From the NCBI RefSeq assembly GCF_000264765.2, contig NZ_CP006664.1, positions 2,418,001 through 2,482,000 on the forward strand: a stretch of DNA of 64,000 nt, given 5' to 3'. Below are positions 42,434 through 51,915 of this stretch, in pieces; position 1 is the stretch's first letter, and every line of letters begins with the position of its first letter. The stretch comes from Edwardsiella anguillarum ET080813 (lineage in GTDB: Bacteria; Pseudomonadota; Gammaproteobacteria; Enterobacterales; Enterobacteriaceae). The position numbers and the translations under genes are program-made. The notes under the pieces are model-generated. The model had not been told where the DNA came from. It worked only from the letters and a program-made list of their open reading frames with translations, and ran no database searches.

Positions 42434-42680
42434 AGATACCTCCACGGGTTGCGTTTGGAGAGTGTGCCCGAGCGGGCCGCTGCCGACGAGCCGCGCTGAC
42501 GCAGGCTGCGCGCCGCGCCGTGGCTTAGCTGTATCGGTTGCGCCTGTGTCCATCGTCGGTGCGGCGTGTGCTATAGAATGGGGCGGCGTTTTTCAGTGGC
42601 TTCTCGCGGGGAGGAGGCGGCGCGAGCGGCGAATCATGCTACCCTGTAGGCAGTTTGAATCGCGGGAGGTCGCGTTAGTG

Positions 42681-43259
42681 ATGCAATTAGAGCAGGGGTG
42701 GCTGACGGGCGCGCGGCGCGTGCCGTCGCCACATTGTGATGCGCGTCCGCAGGGGGAGCGTCCCTCCCTGCTGGTGATCCACAATATCAGTCTGCCTCCG
42801 GGAAAGTTCGGTGGCCCCTATATCGACCACTTGTTCAGCGGTACGCTGGCGTGTGACGGCGATCCTTTTTTTGTCGGTTTGCAGGGGCTGCGGGTCTCTG
42901 CGCACTGCTTGATCCGGCGTGATGGGGAGATTGTCCAGTATGTGCCCTTTGAACGCCGGGCGTGGCATGCCGGCGTATCACGCTATCAAGGGCGCGAGCG
43001 CTGTAATGATTTTTCTGTGGGCATTGAGCTGGAGGGGACGGATACGCAGGTGTATACCCCGCAGCAGTATCGGGCGCTGGTGCGGATCAGCGCGCTGTTG
43101 ATGCGTCACTATCCGATGTCACCGGCGCGGGTGACCGGCCATAGCGATATCGCCCCCGGGCGTAAAACTGATCCCGGCCCGGCGTTTCGCTGGGATGAGT
43201 ACCACCGTTTACTGCGGGCGGCGTTGGCCGGATCCGCAGCTACACCCGATCGTCACTGA
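42681..43259 (+). CDS. ampD: 1,6-anhydro-N-acetylmuramyl-L-alanine amidase AmpD
   Basis: Cytosolic zinc amidase that removes the peptide from anhydro-muropeptides in cell-wall recycling; loss of AmpD induces AmpC beta-lactamase where an ampR-ampC system exists. The 192-residue protein has the zinc ligands His34, His154 and Asp164 and the catalytic Glu116 and Lys162 (IHNISLPPG, GIELEGTDTQ, VTGHSDIAPGRKTDPGPAF). The ATG at 42681 is preceded by GGGAGGT; a GTG at 42678 is an alternative. It has about nine more C-terminal residues than in E. coli. ampE follows after 17 bases. Confidence 0.97.
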   Translation: MQLEQGWLTGARRVPSPHCDARPQGERPSLLVIHNISLPPGKFGGPYIDHLFSGTLACDGDPFFVGLQGLRVSAHCLIRRDGEIVQYVPFERRAWHAGVSRYQGRERCNDFSVGIELEGTDTQVYTPQQYRALVRISALLMRHYPMSPARVTGHSDIAPGRKTDPGPAFRWDEYHRLLRAALAGSAATPDRH

Positions 43260-43276
43260 AGAGAGAGCTACCGGAG

Positions 43277-44131
43277 ATGACGTTATTCTCGCTACTGCTG
43301 GTTTTGGGCTGGGAGCGGCTGTTTAAGCTGGGGGATCGCTGGCAGCTGGATCGCTGTCTTGTCCCGCCGTTTGCCCGCATAAAGCGGGTATCGCTGGCTA
43401 AAACGCTGCTGCTGCTATTGCTGTGGATGCTACTGATCGGCGCGCTACTCCAGGGGATTAAGGGGCTGTTTTTCGGCCTGCCGACGCTGCTGATGTGGGT
43501 TTTCATCGGGCTGCTGTGCTTTGGCGCGGGGGCGATTCGCCGCGACTATCGCGCCTATATGAAAGCGGCGCGGCGGGGAGAGCAGGATGCGATGACGCAG
43601 ATGACGGCGGAGCTGGCGCTGATCCCGGGGCTGTCGGCCGATACGCGTCCGGAGGTCCGCCTGCGTGAGCTGCAGAGCGTGCTGGTGTGGATCAACTATC
43701 GCTTCTATCTGGCGCCCCTGTTCTATTTTGTGATAGCCGGGCCTTACGGCCCGGTGGCGCTCGGCGGCTATGCGCTGCTGCGGGCCTATCAGACCTGGCT
43801 GACCCGCCAGGCCGACCCGCTGATGCGCGCGCAGGCCGGGATCGATCGTCTGCTGCACTGGGTCGACTGGATCCCGGTGCGGCTGGCTGGGATTGCCTAC
43901 GCCCTGCTGGGGCACGGTGAGCGTGCGCTGCCGGCCTGGCTGGCATCGCTGGGCGATCTGCGGAGCGGCCAGTACCAGGTGCTGACGGGGCTGGCGCAGC
44001 TTTCGCTGGCACGCGATCCGCACCTGGATGGGGTAAAGACGCCGCTGGCGGCGGTGACGCTGGCGCGGCGCATTACGCTGGTGTTGATCGTGGCGGTGGC
44101 GCTACTGACCATTTATGGTGCGCTGCTCTAG
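43277..44131 (+). CDS. ampE: Regulatory inner-membrane protein AmpE
   Basis: Polytopic membrane protein of the AmpE/CobD-like family, in an operon with ampD and proposed to sense or act in beta-lactamase induction; its molecular role is not settled. The 284-residue protein (same length as E. coli) starts MTLFSLLLVLGWERLFKLGDRWQLD and has about four hydrophobic segments (near residues 42-58, 65-82, 140-165 and 262-282). The FYFVIAGPYGPVALGGYALLR stretch is the best conserved part. A bidirectional terminator separates it from aroP. Confidence 0.95.
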   Translation: MTLFSLLLVLGWERLFKLGDRWQLDRCLVPPFARIKRVSLAKTLLLLLLWMLLIGALLQGIKGLFFGLPTLLMWVFIGLLCFGAGAIRRDYRAYMKAARRGEQDAMTQMTAELALIPGLSADTRPEVRLRELQSVLVWINYRFYLAPLFYFVIAGPYGPVALGGYALLRAYQTWLTRQADPLMRAQAGIDRLLHWVDWIPVRLAGIAYALLGHGERALPAWLASLGDLRSGQYQVLTGLAQLSLARDPHLDGVKTPLAAVTLARRITLVLIVAVALLTIYGALL

Positions 44132-44159
44132 CGGGATAAGCGACCGCGTGCGATAGGCG

Positions 44160-44197
44160 AAAAAAAACCGGCGCGAGAGATAGCGCCGGTTTTTTTA
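44160..44197. terminator. Bidirectional terminator between ampE and aroP
   Basis: ACCGGCGC (44167-44174) and GCGCCGGT (44183-44190) form a perfect stem, with an A run on the left and a T run on the right, so it can end both convergent transcripts. Confidence 0.93.
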
Positions 44198-44214
44198 TTT
44201 GGCAGCGCCGCGCG

Positions 44215-45588
44215 CTAGTCGGGGAGGCGTGCGCTGTGTTGCCGCGAACGCTGTTTGATGGCATAGCCGACGGCCAGTACGACCAGCCATAGCGGGATTA
44301 ACAGTACCGAAATCTGGATCCCCGGGGTAAGGAACATAATGACCAGGATGGCGGCCATAAACAGCAGACACAGATAGTTGCCCGCCGGGTACCAGAAGGC
44401 GCGGAAACGGGGAACCACGCCTTCGCGGTTTTTCTGCGCCCGAAAACGCAGATGCGCGACGCTGATCATCGCCCAGTTTATCACCAGCGCGGAGACGACC
44501 AGCGCCATTAACAGCTCGAAGGCTTTGCCCGGCATCAGGTAGTTAATCAGTACGCACAGCAGGGTGGCCGCCGCTGAGAGGCCGATCGCCACTACCGGGA
44601 CACCGCGCCCGTCCACCTTGAGCAGTGCCCGCGGGCCATTCCCCTGCTGGGCCAGGCCGAACAGCATACGGCTGTTGCAGTAGACGCAGCTGTTGTAGAC
44701 CGACAGCGCCGCGGTCAGCACCACGATATTGAGGACGGTGGCGACCAGGTTACTGTCCAGCGCGTGGAAGATCATGACGAACGGGCTGCCGCCCTCGACC
44801 ACCTTACCCCACGGGTAGAGGGAGAGCAGGATCGCCAGAGAGCCGATGTAGAAAATCAGAATGCGGTAAATGACCTGATTGGTCGCCTTGGGGATGCTGC
44901 GCTGCGGATCGTCGGCCTCCGCAGCGGTGATCCCGACCAGCTCCAGACCGCCGAAAGAGAACATGATCACCGCCATAGCCATGACCAGCCCCATGACGCC
45001 ATTGGGGAAGAATCCGCCCTGATCCCACAGGTTACTCACGGCGGCCTCGGGGCCGCCGTGCCCGCTGAACAGCAGCCAGCCGCCAAAGAGGATCATCCCG
45101 ATGATGGCGACCACCTTAATAATGGCGAACCAGAACTCCAGCTCGCCGTAGATTTTGACGTTGGCCAGATTGATGGCGTTGATCAGCAGGAAGAAGACTG
45201 CGGCGGAGACCCAGGTCGGGATGTCCGGAAACCAGTACTGTACATAGATGCCCACGGCCGTCAGCTCGGCCATAGCGACCAGCACATACAGCACCCAGTA
45301 GTTCCAGCCGGAGGCAAAACCGGCAAAGTCCCCCCAGTATTTGTAGGCAAAGTGACTGAATGAACCGGCCACCGGCTCCTCGACCACCATTTCACCCAGC
45401 TGGCGCATGATCAGAAAGGCGATAAATCCGCCGATGGCGTAGCCCAGCAGCACCGATGGCCCGGCCATTTTAATGGTTTGTGCGATCCCTAGAAACAGCC
45501 CTGTGCCGATGGCGCCGCCTAGGGCGATCAGCTGTATATGGCGATTCTTCAGGCCACGGTGTAGCTGCTCGCCGTGTTGCTCACTCAT
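44215..45588 (-). CDS. aroP: Aromatic amino acid transporter AroP
   Basis: Proton-coupled uptake of Phe, Tyr and Trp; APC-superfamily permease with 12 transmembrane helices. The 457-residue protein starts MSEQHGEQLHRGLKNRHIQLIALGGAIGTGLFLG and retains AroP stretches EEPVAGSFSHFAYKYWG, FASGWNYWVLYVLVAMAELTAVG and TAALSVYNSCVYCNSRMLFGLAQQGN. Similarity to E. coli AroP is high; PheP is the closest alternative, but gene position next to ampE and pdhR supports AroP. An ATG at 45603 in frame would add five residues. A TyrR-like box lies upstream. Confidence 0.94.
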   Translation of the reverse strand: MSEQHGEQLHRGLKNRHIQLIALGGAIGTGLFLGIAQTIKMAGPSVLLGYAIGGFIAFLIMRQLGEMVVEEPVAGSFSHFAYKYWGDFAGFASGWNYWVLYVLVAMAELTAVGIYVQYWFPDIPTWVSAAVFFLLINAINLANVKIYGELEFWFAIIKVVAIIGMILFGGWLLFSGHGGPEAAVSNLWDQGGFFPNGVMGLVMAMAVIMFSFGGLELVGITAAEADDPQRSIPKATNQVIYRILIFYIGSLAILLSLYPWGKVVEGGSPFVMIFHALDSNLVATVLNIVVLTAALSVYNSCVYCNSRMLFGLAQQGNGPRALLKVDGRGVPVVAIGLSAAATLLCVLINYLMPGKAFELLMALVVSALVINWAMISVAHLRFRAQKNREGVVPRFRAFWYPAGNYLCLLFMAAILVIMFLTPGIQISVLLIPLWLVVLAVGYAIKQRSRQHSARLPD

Positions 45589-46089
45589 ATCTCTTACCCT
45601 CATCCGGCTCTGTTCAGGGATACTGCCAGCGCCATTCTGTCATTATAACAATACAAAAAACGTAATTTTATTTTTACATTGAGAACATATTAAAATCTGT
45701 TCTGAATCTACCAACGAACTGAGAATAATGGTAAGCGAAAAAAAATGCATCCGATTTCTTGTGCCGCTGTGGCTGGAATGGGGGGAAGGCGCGTTGGGCC
45801 TATGCCGCAGACCGTCTGTGCATGGGGGCGGAGACGCTCTGCGGCCGTATCGCAGCGATGGACGATAGGTGCGTTGCCCGTTCTGTTTTTCTATTCATTT
45901 ATTTTGTATATAAATGCTTGTAGTGACTGGTTTTCACGCTTCAGCTCGCGTGACTCGCCGTTTATAAAACGTTAACTTCGAACGCGAAAAGGTAAAAAGT
46001 AATACCCTTACTTGGTTATCACGCTGGTGTTTTATTGATTATTGATTGTTAACAAACGCGACATTTCATGATTTACATCAATAGTTGTA
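45589..46089. other. aroP-pdhR divergent intergenic region
   Basis: The 618-base interval between the two divergent genes (45589-46206) contains no convincing gene; a 76-codon frame at 45745-45975 has no recognisable features. It is AT-rich near both ends. It contains an aroP-facing TATAAT on the minus strand (45642-45647) overlapped upstream by a TyrR-like box, and the pdhR promoter and operator near 46090-46151, listed separately. The middle part is unexplained. Confidence 0.5.
45661..45678 (-). promoter_or_regulatory. TyrR-like box upstream of aroP
   Basis: On the minus strand, TGTAAA, six bases, then ATTACG compares with the TyrR box TGTAAAN6TTTACA: left half perfect, right half four of six. 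It overlaps the expected -35 of a promoter whose TATAAT lies at 45642-45647. E. coli aroP is repressed by TyrR, which supports the call. Confidence 0.5.
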
Positions 46090-46118
46090 TGGACAAGTGG
46101 TGAAGATTTTGTTACTTT
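46090..46118 (+). promoter_or_regulatory. pdhR promoter
   Basis: TGGACA (46090-46095) and TACTTT (46113-46118) with a 17-base spacer, ending 17 bases before the PdhR operator, so the operator falls just after the expected transcription start, as in E. coli. Confidence 0.6.
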
Positions 46119-46134
46119 GAGGTCATGTTTTTGA

Positions 46135-46151
46135 AATTGGTAATACCAATT
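46135..46151. promoter_or_regulatory. PdhR operator
   Basis: AATTGGTAATACCAATT is a perfect match to the PdhR consensus AATTGGTnnnACCAATT, located 56 bases before pdhR. It indicates autoregulation of pdhR-aceEF by pyruvate-responsive PdhR. Confidence 0.93.
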
Positions 46152-46206
46152 TACTTTGCGGTTCTCCGATGAGAACGTCACCTACGCTCAGAGAAGACAT
46201 TGCCAC

Positions 46207-46971
46207 ATGGCCTACAGCAAAATCCGCCAGCCCAAGCTATCCGATGTGATCGAACAGCAATTGGAGTATCTGATCCTGGAAGGAACGCTGCGTCCCGGGG
46301 AAAAGCTGCCGCCGGAGCGCGAACTGGCGAAGCAGTTCGATGTATCCCGCCCCTCTCTGCGCGAGGCCATTCAGCGCCTAGAAGCCAAAGGTCTGCTGCT
46401 GCGCCGTCAGGGTGGTGGCACCTTCGTACAGGCCAATCTCTGGCAAAGCTTCAGCGACCCGCTGGCAGAGCTGCTCGCGGCCCACCCGGAATCCCAATAC
46501 GATCTGTTGGAGACCCGCCATGCCCTGGAGGGGATCGCGGCCTATTATGCCGCGCTGCGCGGCACCGACGAGGACTTTGTTCGCCTGCATGAGTGCCATC
46601 TGGCGATTGAAAACGCCCAGGCCGCGGGGGATCTGGACGGCGAGGCCGATGCGGTGATGCAGTATCAGGTGGCGGTGACCGAAGCCGCTCATAACGCGGT
46701 GCTGCTTCACCTGCTGCGCTGCATGGCGCCGATGCTGGAAAAGAACGTAAAACAGAATTTCGAGCTGCTCTATGCGCGTCGCGAAATGCTGGCGCTGGTC
46801 AGCGATCACCGGGCCAGTATCTTTGCGGCCATTATCGCCCGGGAGCCAGAGCGTGCACGTGAGGCATCACACCGTCATCTGGCCTTTATTGAAGATATTT
46901 TGCTGGAGATGAGTCGCGAGCACAGCCGCCGTGAGCGCTCGCTGCGGCTGCTCCAGCAGCGTAAGGATTGA
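46207..46971 (+). CDS. pdhR: Pyruvate-sensing transcriptional repressor PdhR
   Basis: GntR-family (FadR subfamily) regulator that releases DNA when pyruvate binds; represses the pdh operon and other respiratory genes. The 254-residue protein starts [20 protein letters not shown], with the winged helix-turn-helix at about residues 9-77 ([29 protein letters not shown], then GGGTFVQ) and the helical FCD effector domain at about 95-230. Same length as in E. coli. An upstream in-frame ATG at 46156 overlaps the operator zone and is rejected. First gene of the pdhR-aceE-aceF group. Confidence 0.97.
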   Translation: MAYSKIRQPKLSDVIEQQLEYLILEGTLRPGEKLPPERELAKQFDVSRPSLREAIQRLEAKGLLLRRQGGGTFVQANLWQSFSDPLAELLAAHPESQYDLLETRHALEGIAAYYAALRGTDEDFVRLHECHLAIENAQAAGDLDGEADAVMQYQVAVTEAAHNAVLLHLLRCMAPMLEKNVKQNFELLYARREMLALVSDHRASIFAAIIAREPERAREASHRHLAFIEDILLEMSREHSRRERSLRLLQQRKD

Positions 46972-47037
46972 AAATTGGTTCGTGCGTAGTCCTTCGGGGC
47001 ACGCGCGCCGATGTTAACACTAGGCAACTCACCGATT

Positions 47038-47085
47038 GGGCCTGTCTTCGTGCGTTTTGGCAGCAGAGCGCAGGAAGACAGGCTC
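47038..47085. repeat. Long imperfect inverted repeat between pdhR and aceE
   Basis: GCCTGTCTTC (47040-47049) pairs with GAAGACAGGC (47074-47083). After one mismatch four further pairs follow (47051-47054 with 47069-47072), and a G-T and G-C pair extend the base, leaving a 14-base loop. There is no T tract, so it is unlikely to be a simple terminator. It ends 36 bases before the aceE start. Confidence 0.8.
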
Positions 47086-47120
47086 CAGACAACCCATTTA
47101 GACAGATAAGGAATACCACC

Positions 47121-49784
47121 ATGTCAGATCGTTTACTCAATGACGTGGATCCGATCGAAACCCGCGATTGGCTGCAGGCGATAGAATCGGTCATCCGTGA
47201 AGAAGGCGTAGAGCGCGCGCAGTATCTGATCGATCAGGTACTGAATTCCGCCCGTCAGGGCGGCGTTAATCTGCCTTCCGCTGCGCTGGCCCACAATTAC
47301 GTGAACACCATAGCTCCGGAAGATGAGCCGGCCTATCCGGGGAATCTGGAGCTGGAGCGTCGTATCCGTATCGCCATGCGCTGGAATGCGGTGATGATCG
47401 TCCTGCATGCGTCGAAGAAAGATCTGGAGCTGGGCGGTCACATGGCCTCCTATCAGTCTTCCGCTACGGTTTACGAAGTGTGCTTTAACCATTTCTTCCG
47501 CGCCCGCAACCAGAAGGACGGCGGCGATCTGGTCTACTTCCAGGGTCATATCTCTCCGGGGATCTATGCGCGCGCCTTCCTGGAAGGACGCCTGACCGAG
47601 GAGCAACTGAATAACTTCCGTCAGGAGGTTCACGGCACGGGGCTCTCTTCTTACCCGCATCCGAAGCTGATGCCGGAGTTCTGGCAGTTCCCGACCGTCT
47701 CCATGGGCCTGGGGCCGCTGGGCGCGATTTATCAGGCTAAGTTCCTGAAGTACCTGAACCACCGCGGTCTGAAAGACACCACGGCGCAGCGCGTGTACGC
47801 CTTCCTCGGCGACGGTGAGATGGATGAGCCGGAATCCAAGGGCGCCATCACCATTGCCACCCGCGATAAGCTGGACAACCTGTGCTTCGTCATTAACTGC
47901 AACCTACAGCGCCTGGATGGCCCGGTGACGGGGAACGGCAAGATTATCAACGAACTGGAAGGCATCTTCGCCGGTGCGGGCTGGAACGTGATCAAGGTGA
48001 TTTGGGGCTCCCGCTGGGATGCGTTGCTGCGTAAAGATACCAGCGGCAAGCTGATCCAGTTGATGAATGAGACCCTGGACGGTGACTACCAGACCTTCAA
48101 GTCAAAGAATGGTGCCTATGTGCGTGAACACTTCTTTGGCCGCTATCCGGAAACCGCGGAGCTGGTCAAGGACATGTCTGACGATGAGATCTGGGCGCTG
48201 AACCGCGGCGGCCACGATCCGAAGAAGGTCTACGCCGCCTTTAAGAAAGCCGAAGAGACCAAGGGCCAGCCGACGGTGATCCTGGTGCATACCATCAAGG
48301 GCTATGGCATGGGTGACACCGCCGAAGGCAAGAACATCGCCCACCAGGTTAAGAAGATGAACATGGATGGCGTGCGTCACTTCCGCGATCGCTTCAGCGT
48401 ACCGGTGGCCGATGCCGATCTGGAGAAGCTGCCGTACGTCACCTTTGACGCCGCCTCCGAAGAGGCGCGCTATCTGCACGAGCGCCGCGCCGCGCTGCAG
48501 GGCTATGTTCCGACCCGTAGCCCGACCTTCAGCGAGCGCCTGGATCTGCCGGCGCTGGAGGACTTCTCCGCCCTGCTGGAAGAGCAGAACAAAGAGATTT
48601 CGACCACCATCGCCTTCGTGCGTGCGCTGAACGTGATGCTGAAGAACAAGTCCATCAAGGATCGCCTGGTACCGATCATCGCCGACGAAGCGCGCACCTT
48701 CGGTATGGAAGGGCTGTTCCGTCAGATTGGGATCTATAGCCCGAACGGCCAGCGCTATACCCCGCAGGACCGCGAGCAGGTGGCCTACTACAAAGAGGAC
48801 GAGAAAGGACAGATTCTGCAGGAGGGGATCAACGAGCTGGGCGCCGGGGCATCCTGGCTGGCGGCAGCCACCTCTTACAGCACCAACGATCTGCCGATGA
48901 TCCCGTTCTACATCTACTACTCCATGTTCGGCTTCCAGCGCATCGGCGACCTGTGCTGGGCGGCGGGCGACCAGCAGGCGCGCGGTTTCCTGATCGGCGG
49001 CACCTCCGGGCGTACCACCCTGAACGGGGAAGGTCTGCAGCACGAAGATGGCCACAGCCATATTCAGTCTCTGACGATCCCGAACTGCATCTCCTACGAT
49101 CCGGCCTATGCCTACGAGGTGGCCGTGATCATGCACGACGGTCTGGAGCGCATGTACGGTGAGAAGCAGGAGAACGTGTACTACTACATCACCACGCTGA
49201 ACGAAAACTACCACATGCCGGCGATGCCGCAGGGCGCTGAAGAGGGTATCCGCCGCGGGATCTACAAGCTGGATACGCAGTCTGGCGACAAGGGCAAGGT
49301 TCAGTTGCTGGGCTCCGGCTCTATGCTGCGCCACGTCCGCGAGGCCGCGCGTATCCTGTCTGAAGAGTATGGCGTTGGCAGCGATGTGTACAGTGTGACC
49401 TCCTTCACCGAGCTGGCGCGCGATGGCCAGGACTGCGAGCGTTGGAACATGCTGCATCCGCTGGAGACCCCGCGTGTACCGTACATCGCTCAGGTGATGA
49501 GCGATGCGCCGGCCGTGGCGTCTACCGACTATATGAAGCTGTTTGCCGAGCAGGTACGCACCTATGTTCCGGCCAGCGATTACCGCGTGCTGGGCACCGA
49601 TGGCTTCGGCCGTTCCGACAGCCGTGAAAACCTGCGTCACCACTTTGAGGTCGATGCCTCCTACGTGGTCGTGGCGGCACTGGGTGAATTGGCAAAACGC
49701 GGGGAGATCGCCGCTTCCGTGGTGGCGGACGCCATCGGCAAGTTCAATATCGATCCGGAAAAAGTAAACCCGCGTCTGGCATAA
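47121..49784 (+). CDS. aceE: Pyruvate dehydrogenase E1 component
   Basis: ThDP-dependent decarboxylase of the pyruvate dehydrogenase complex, homodimeric type. The 887-residue protein (E. coli length) starts [29 protein letters not shown], has the ThDP motif [15 protein letters not shown] to [11 protein letters not shown], and the middle and C-terminal transketolase domains with GISTLNGEG-like [20 protein letters not shown]. The frame is open upstream to 46968 within the intergenic region, but ribosome site AAGGA and homology fix the start at 47121. It is 13 bases before aceF. Confidence 0.98.
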   Translation: MSDRLLNDVDPIETRDWLQAIESVIREEGVERAQYLIDQVLNSARQGGVNLPSAALAHNYVNTIAPEDEPAYPGNLELERRIRIAMRWNAVMIVLHASKKDLELGGHMASYQSSATVYEVCFNHFFRARNQKDGGDLVYFQGHISPGIYARAFLEGRLTEEQLNNFRQEVHGTGLSSYPHPKLMPEFWQFPTVSMGLGPLGAIYQAKFLKYLNHRGLKDTTAQRVYAFLGDGEMDEPESKGAITIATRDKLDNLCFVINCNLQRLDGPVTGNGKIINELEGIFAGAGWNVIKVIWGSRWDALLRKDTSGKLIQLMNETLDGDYQTFKSKNGAYVREHFFGRYPETAELVKDMSDDEIWALNRGGHDPKKVYAAFKKAEETKGQPTVILVHTIKGYGMGDTAEGKNIAHQVKKMNMDGVRHFRDRFSVPVADADLEKLPYVTFDAASEEARYLHERRAALQGYVPTRSPTFSERLDLPALEDFSALLEEQNKEISTTIAFVRALNVMLKNKSIKDRLVPIIADEARTFGMEGLFRQIGIYSPNGQRYTPQDREQVAYYKEDEKGQILQEGINELGAGASWLAAATSYSTNDLPMIPFYIYYSMFGFQRIGDLCWAAGDQQARGFLIGGTSGRTTLNGEGLQHEDGHSHIQSLTIPNCISYDPAYAYEVAVIMHDGLERMYGEKQENVYYYITTLNENYHMPAMPQGAEEGIRRGIYKLDTQSGDKGKVQLLGSGSMLRHVREAARILSEEYGVGSDVYSVTSFTELARDGQDCERWNMLHPLETPRVPYIAQVMSDAPAVASTDYMKLFAEQVRTYVPASDYRVLGTDGFGRSDSRENLRHHFEVDASYVVVAALGELAKRGEIAASVVADAIGKFNIDPEKVNPRLA

Positions 49785-49797
49785 GAGGTACGGAATA

Positions 49798-51651
49798 ATG
49801 GCAATTGCAATCAATGTACCGGACATCGGTGCGGATGAAGTAGAAGTCACTGAAATTCTGGTGAAAGTTGGTGACCGGGTCGATGCGGAGCAGTCGTTGA
49901 TCACCGTTGAGGGCGACAAGGCTTCAATGGAGGTTCCCTCGCCGCAGGCCGGCGTGATCAGTGCCATCAAGGTTGCGGTGGGCGATAAGGTCACAACCGG
50001 CTCTCTGATCATGGAGTTTGAGGCGGCAGATGCCGCCCAACCGGCGGCCCAGGCACAGCCGGCAGCGGCTCCGGCTGCCGCCGCGCAGGTGCGTGACGTT
50101 CAGGTACCGGATATCGGCGGCGATGAAGTGGAAGTCACCGAGATCCTGGTGAAGGTCGGCGACAGCGTCAGCGCGGAGCAGTCGCTGATCACCGTCGAAG
50201 GCGATAAGGCCTCGATGGAGGTGCCGGCACCGTTCGCCGGGGTGGTTCAATCCATCACGGTTGCCACCGGTGACAAGGTGAAGACCGGCTCGCCGATCAT
50301 GACCTTCAGCATCGCGGGTGCGGCCTCTCCTGCCGCGGCAGCGCCGGCCGTCGCGCCCGCCGTACCGGTGGCCCAGGCCGCCGCCAGCCAGCCGATCAGC
50401 GTGCCGGATATCGGCGGCGATGAAGTTGAGGTCACCGAAATTCTGGTTAAGGTCGGCGACAGCGTCAGCGCAGAGCAGTCGCTGATCACCGTCGAAGGCG
50501 ATAAGGCCTCGATGGAGGTGCCGGCGCCGTTCGCCGGGGTGGTCAGCACCATTACGGTCAGCGTGGGCGATAAGGTGAAAACCGGCTCGCCGATCATGAC
50601 CTTCAGCGTGGCGGGCAGCGCGCCTGCGCCGTCGGCATCTCTCCCCGCGGCCGCGGCGCCGGTAAGTGCGCCGGTAGCCACCGCGCCTGCGGCGGTACAG
50701 GCGCAGAGTGAGTTCACCGAAAACGCCGCCTATGTGCATGCGACGCCGGTGATCCGCCGTCTGGCGCGCGAGTTTGGCGTTAACCTGGCCAAGGTAAAAG
50801 GCAGTGGACGTAAAGGCCGCATCTTGCGTGAAGACGTGCAGGCCTATGTCAAGGAGCTGATTAAGCGCGCTGAAACCGCGCCGGCGGCGGCAACCGGGGG
50901 CTCTCTGCCGGGTCTGCTACCGTGGCCGAAGGTGGACTTCAGCAAGTTCGGCGAGGTGGAAGAGGTTGAGCTGGGGCGTATCCAGAAGATCTCCGGCGCC
51001 AACCTGCACCGCAACTGGGTGATGATCCCGCATGTCACCCAGTTTGACGAGACCGATATTACCGAGGTGGAAGCGTTCCGCAAACAGCAGAACGTGGAGT
51101 CCGAGAAGCGCAAGCTGGGGGTTAAAATTACCCCGCTGGTGTTTATCATCAAGGCGGTGGCCAAGGCGCTGGAGGCGATGCCGCGCTTTAACAGCTCCCT
51201 GTCTGAGGATGCCCAGCGTCTGACGCTGAAGAAGTACATCAACATTGGCGTCGCGGTCGATACGCCGAACGGTCTGGTGGTTCCGGTGCTGCGCGACGTC
51301 AATAAGAAGGGAATCATCGAGCTGTCGCGCGATCTGGCGGAGATCTCAGCCAAGGCGCGCGCCGGTAAGCTGACCGCCGCGGACATGCAGGGCGGCTGCT
51401 TTACCATCTCCAGCCTGGGCGGTATCGGCGGCACGGCGTTTACGCCGATCGTCAACGCACCGGAGGTGGCGATCCTGGGGGTATCCAAGTCGTCGATGAA
51501 GCCGGTATGGAATGGGAAAGAGTTTGCGCCGCGCCTGATGCTGCCGCTGGCGCTCTCCTATGACCATCGGGTGATCGACGGTGCCGACGGTGCCCGCTTT
51601 ATCAGCTTCATCAACAGCGTGATGTCTGACATCCGCCGCCTGGTGATGTAA
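49798..51651 (+). CDS. aceF: Pyruvate dehydrogenase E2, dihydrolipoyl acetyltransferase
   Basis: Core of the pyruvate dehydrogenase complex, carrying lipoyl arms and transferring acetyl to CoA. The 617-residue protein has three lipoyl domains (about residues 2-75, 101-175 and 200-275), each with lipoyl Lys in GDKASME, joined by Ala/Pro linkers; a peripheral-subunit-binding domain (about 315-352, [28 protein letters not shown]); and the catalytic domain with [16 protein letters not shown] carrying the active His and Asp. It is a little shorter than E. coli (630). Lipoyl domains 2 and 3 are almost identical in DNA as well. Confidence 0.98.
   Translation: MAIAINVPDIGADEVEVTEILVKVGDRVDAEQSLITVEGDKASMEVPSPQAGVISAIKVAVGDKVTTGSLIMEFEAADAAQPAAQAQPAAAPAAAAQVRDVQVPDIGGDEVEVTEILVKVGDSVSAEQSLITVEGDKASMEVPAPFAGVVQSITVATGDKVKTGSPIMTFSIAGAASPAAAAPAVAPAVPVAQAAASQPISVPDIGGDEVEVTEILVKVGDSVSAEQSLITVEGDKASMEVPAPFAGVVSTITVSVGDKVKTGSPIMTFSVAGSAPAPSASLPAAAAPVSAPVATAPAAVQAQSEFTENAAYVHATPVIRRLAREFGVNLAKVKGSGRKGRILREDVQAYVKELIKRAETAPAAATGGSLPGLLPWPKVDFSKFGEVEEVELGRIQKISGANLHRNWVMIPHVTQFDETDITEVEAFRKQQNVESEKRKLGVKITPLVFIIKAVAKALEAMPRFNSSLSEDAQRLTLKKYINIGVAVDTPNGLVVPVLRDVNKKGIIELSRDLAEISAKARAGKLTAADMQGGCFTISSLGGIGGTAFTPIVNAPEVAILGVSKSSMKPVWNGKEFAPRLMLPLALSYDHRVIDGADGARFISFINSVMSDIRRLVM
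50107..50606 (+). repeat. Near-identical direct repeats encoding lipoyl domains 2 and 3
   Basis: The copies start at 50107 and 50404, an in-frame offset of 297 bases (99 codons). The identity is very high at the DNA level, including a run of over 50 bases (from GAGCAGTCGCTGATCACC on) with no difference. This suggests recent gene conversion and allows deletion to a two-lipoyl form. Confidence 0.85.
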
Positions 51652-51657
51652 GCCGAG

Positions 51658-51684
51658 GGCCGGCGCATGCGCCGGCCTTTTTCT
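51658..51684 (+). terminator. aceF terminator
   Basis: GGCCGGCGC (51658-51666) pairs perfectly with GCGCCGGCC (51669-51677), followed by TTTTTCTT, 6 bases after aceF. lpd therefore probably also has its own promoter. Confidence 0.92.
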
Positions 51685-51755
51685 TAATTCGCGGTATGGC
51701 AGGCGCTGGCTCGCGTCAGCCATGCCGTCAGAGGCAGACGTCGACGGATCATCCC

Positions 51756-51785
51756 TTTACAGAATTATTAACATTTCTGTAAACT
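51756..51785 (+). promoter_or_regulatory. lpd promoter region with 9-bp inverted repeat
   Basis: TTTACA (51756-51761) and TAAACT (51780-51785) with an 18-base spacer form a plausible sigma-70 promoter for lpd. The same bases form a perfect inverted repeat TTTACAGAA (51756-51764) / TTCTGTAAA (51775-51783), ten bases apart, which may be an operator or a coincidence of the promoter hexamers. Confidence 0.6.
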
Positions 51786-51915
51786 GTGGGACGCGACGGG
51801 TGTCCCGGCGGAGGCCGCAGCGCCGCGGTAATGTCAGCCCGTGGGGCGGCGGACGGTCGGTCTGGGTGCCATCGCGGTGCATCCACGCCGCCGGAAAAAC
51901 AATAAAGAGGTCATG

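Noticed and set aside
42360-42680. Upstream extension of the ampD frame toward 42360
   Set aside because: It overlaps the ppdD start on the other strand and lacks AmpD similarity; the ribosome site GGGAGGT fixes the start near 42681.
45745-45975. 76-codon plus-strand frame between aroP and pdhR
   Set aside because: No ribosome site, low-complexity and mixed composition, no recognisable features; more likely chance.
48102-50012. Minus-strand open frame of about 636 codons across aceE and aceF
   Set aside because: It runs antisense to two well-identified genes and crosses their boundary; no domain or ribosome site.
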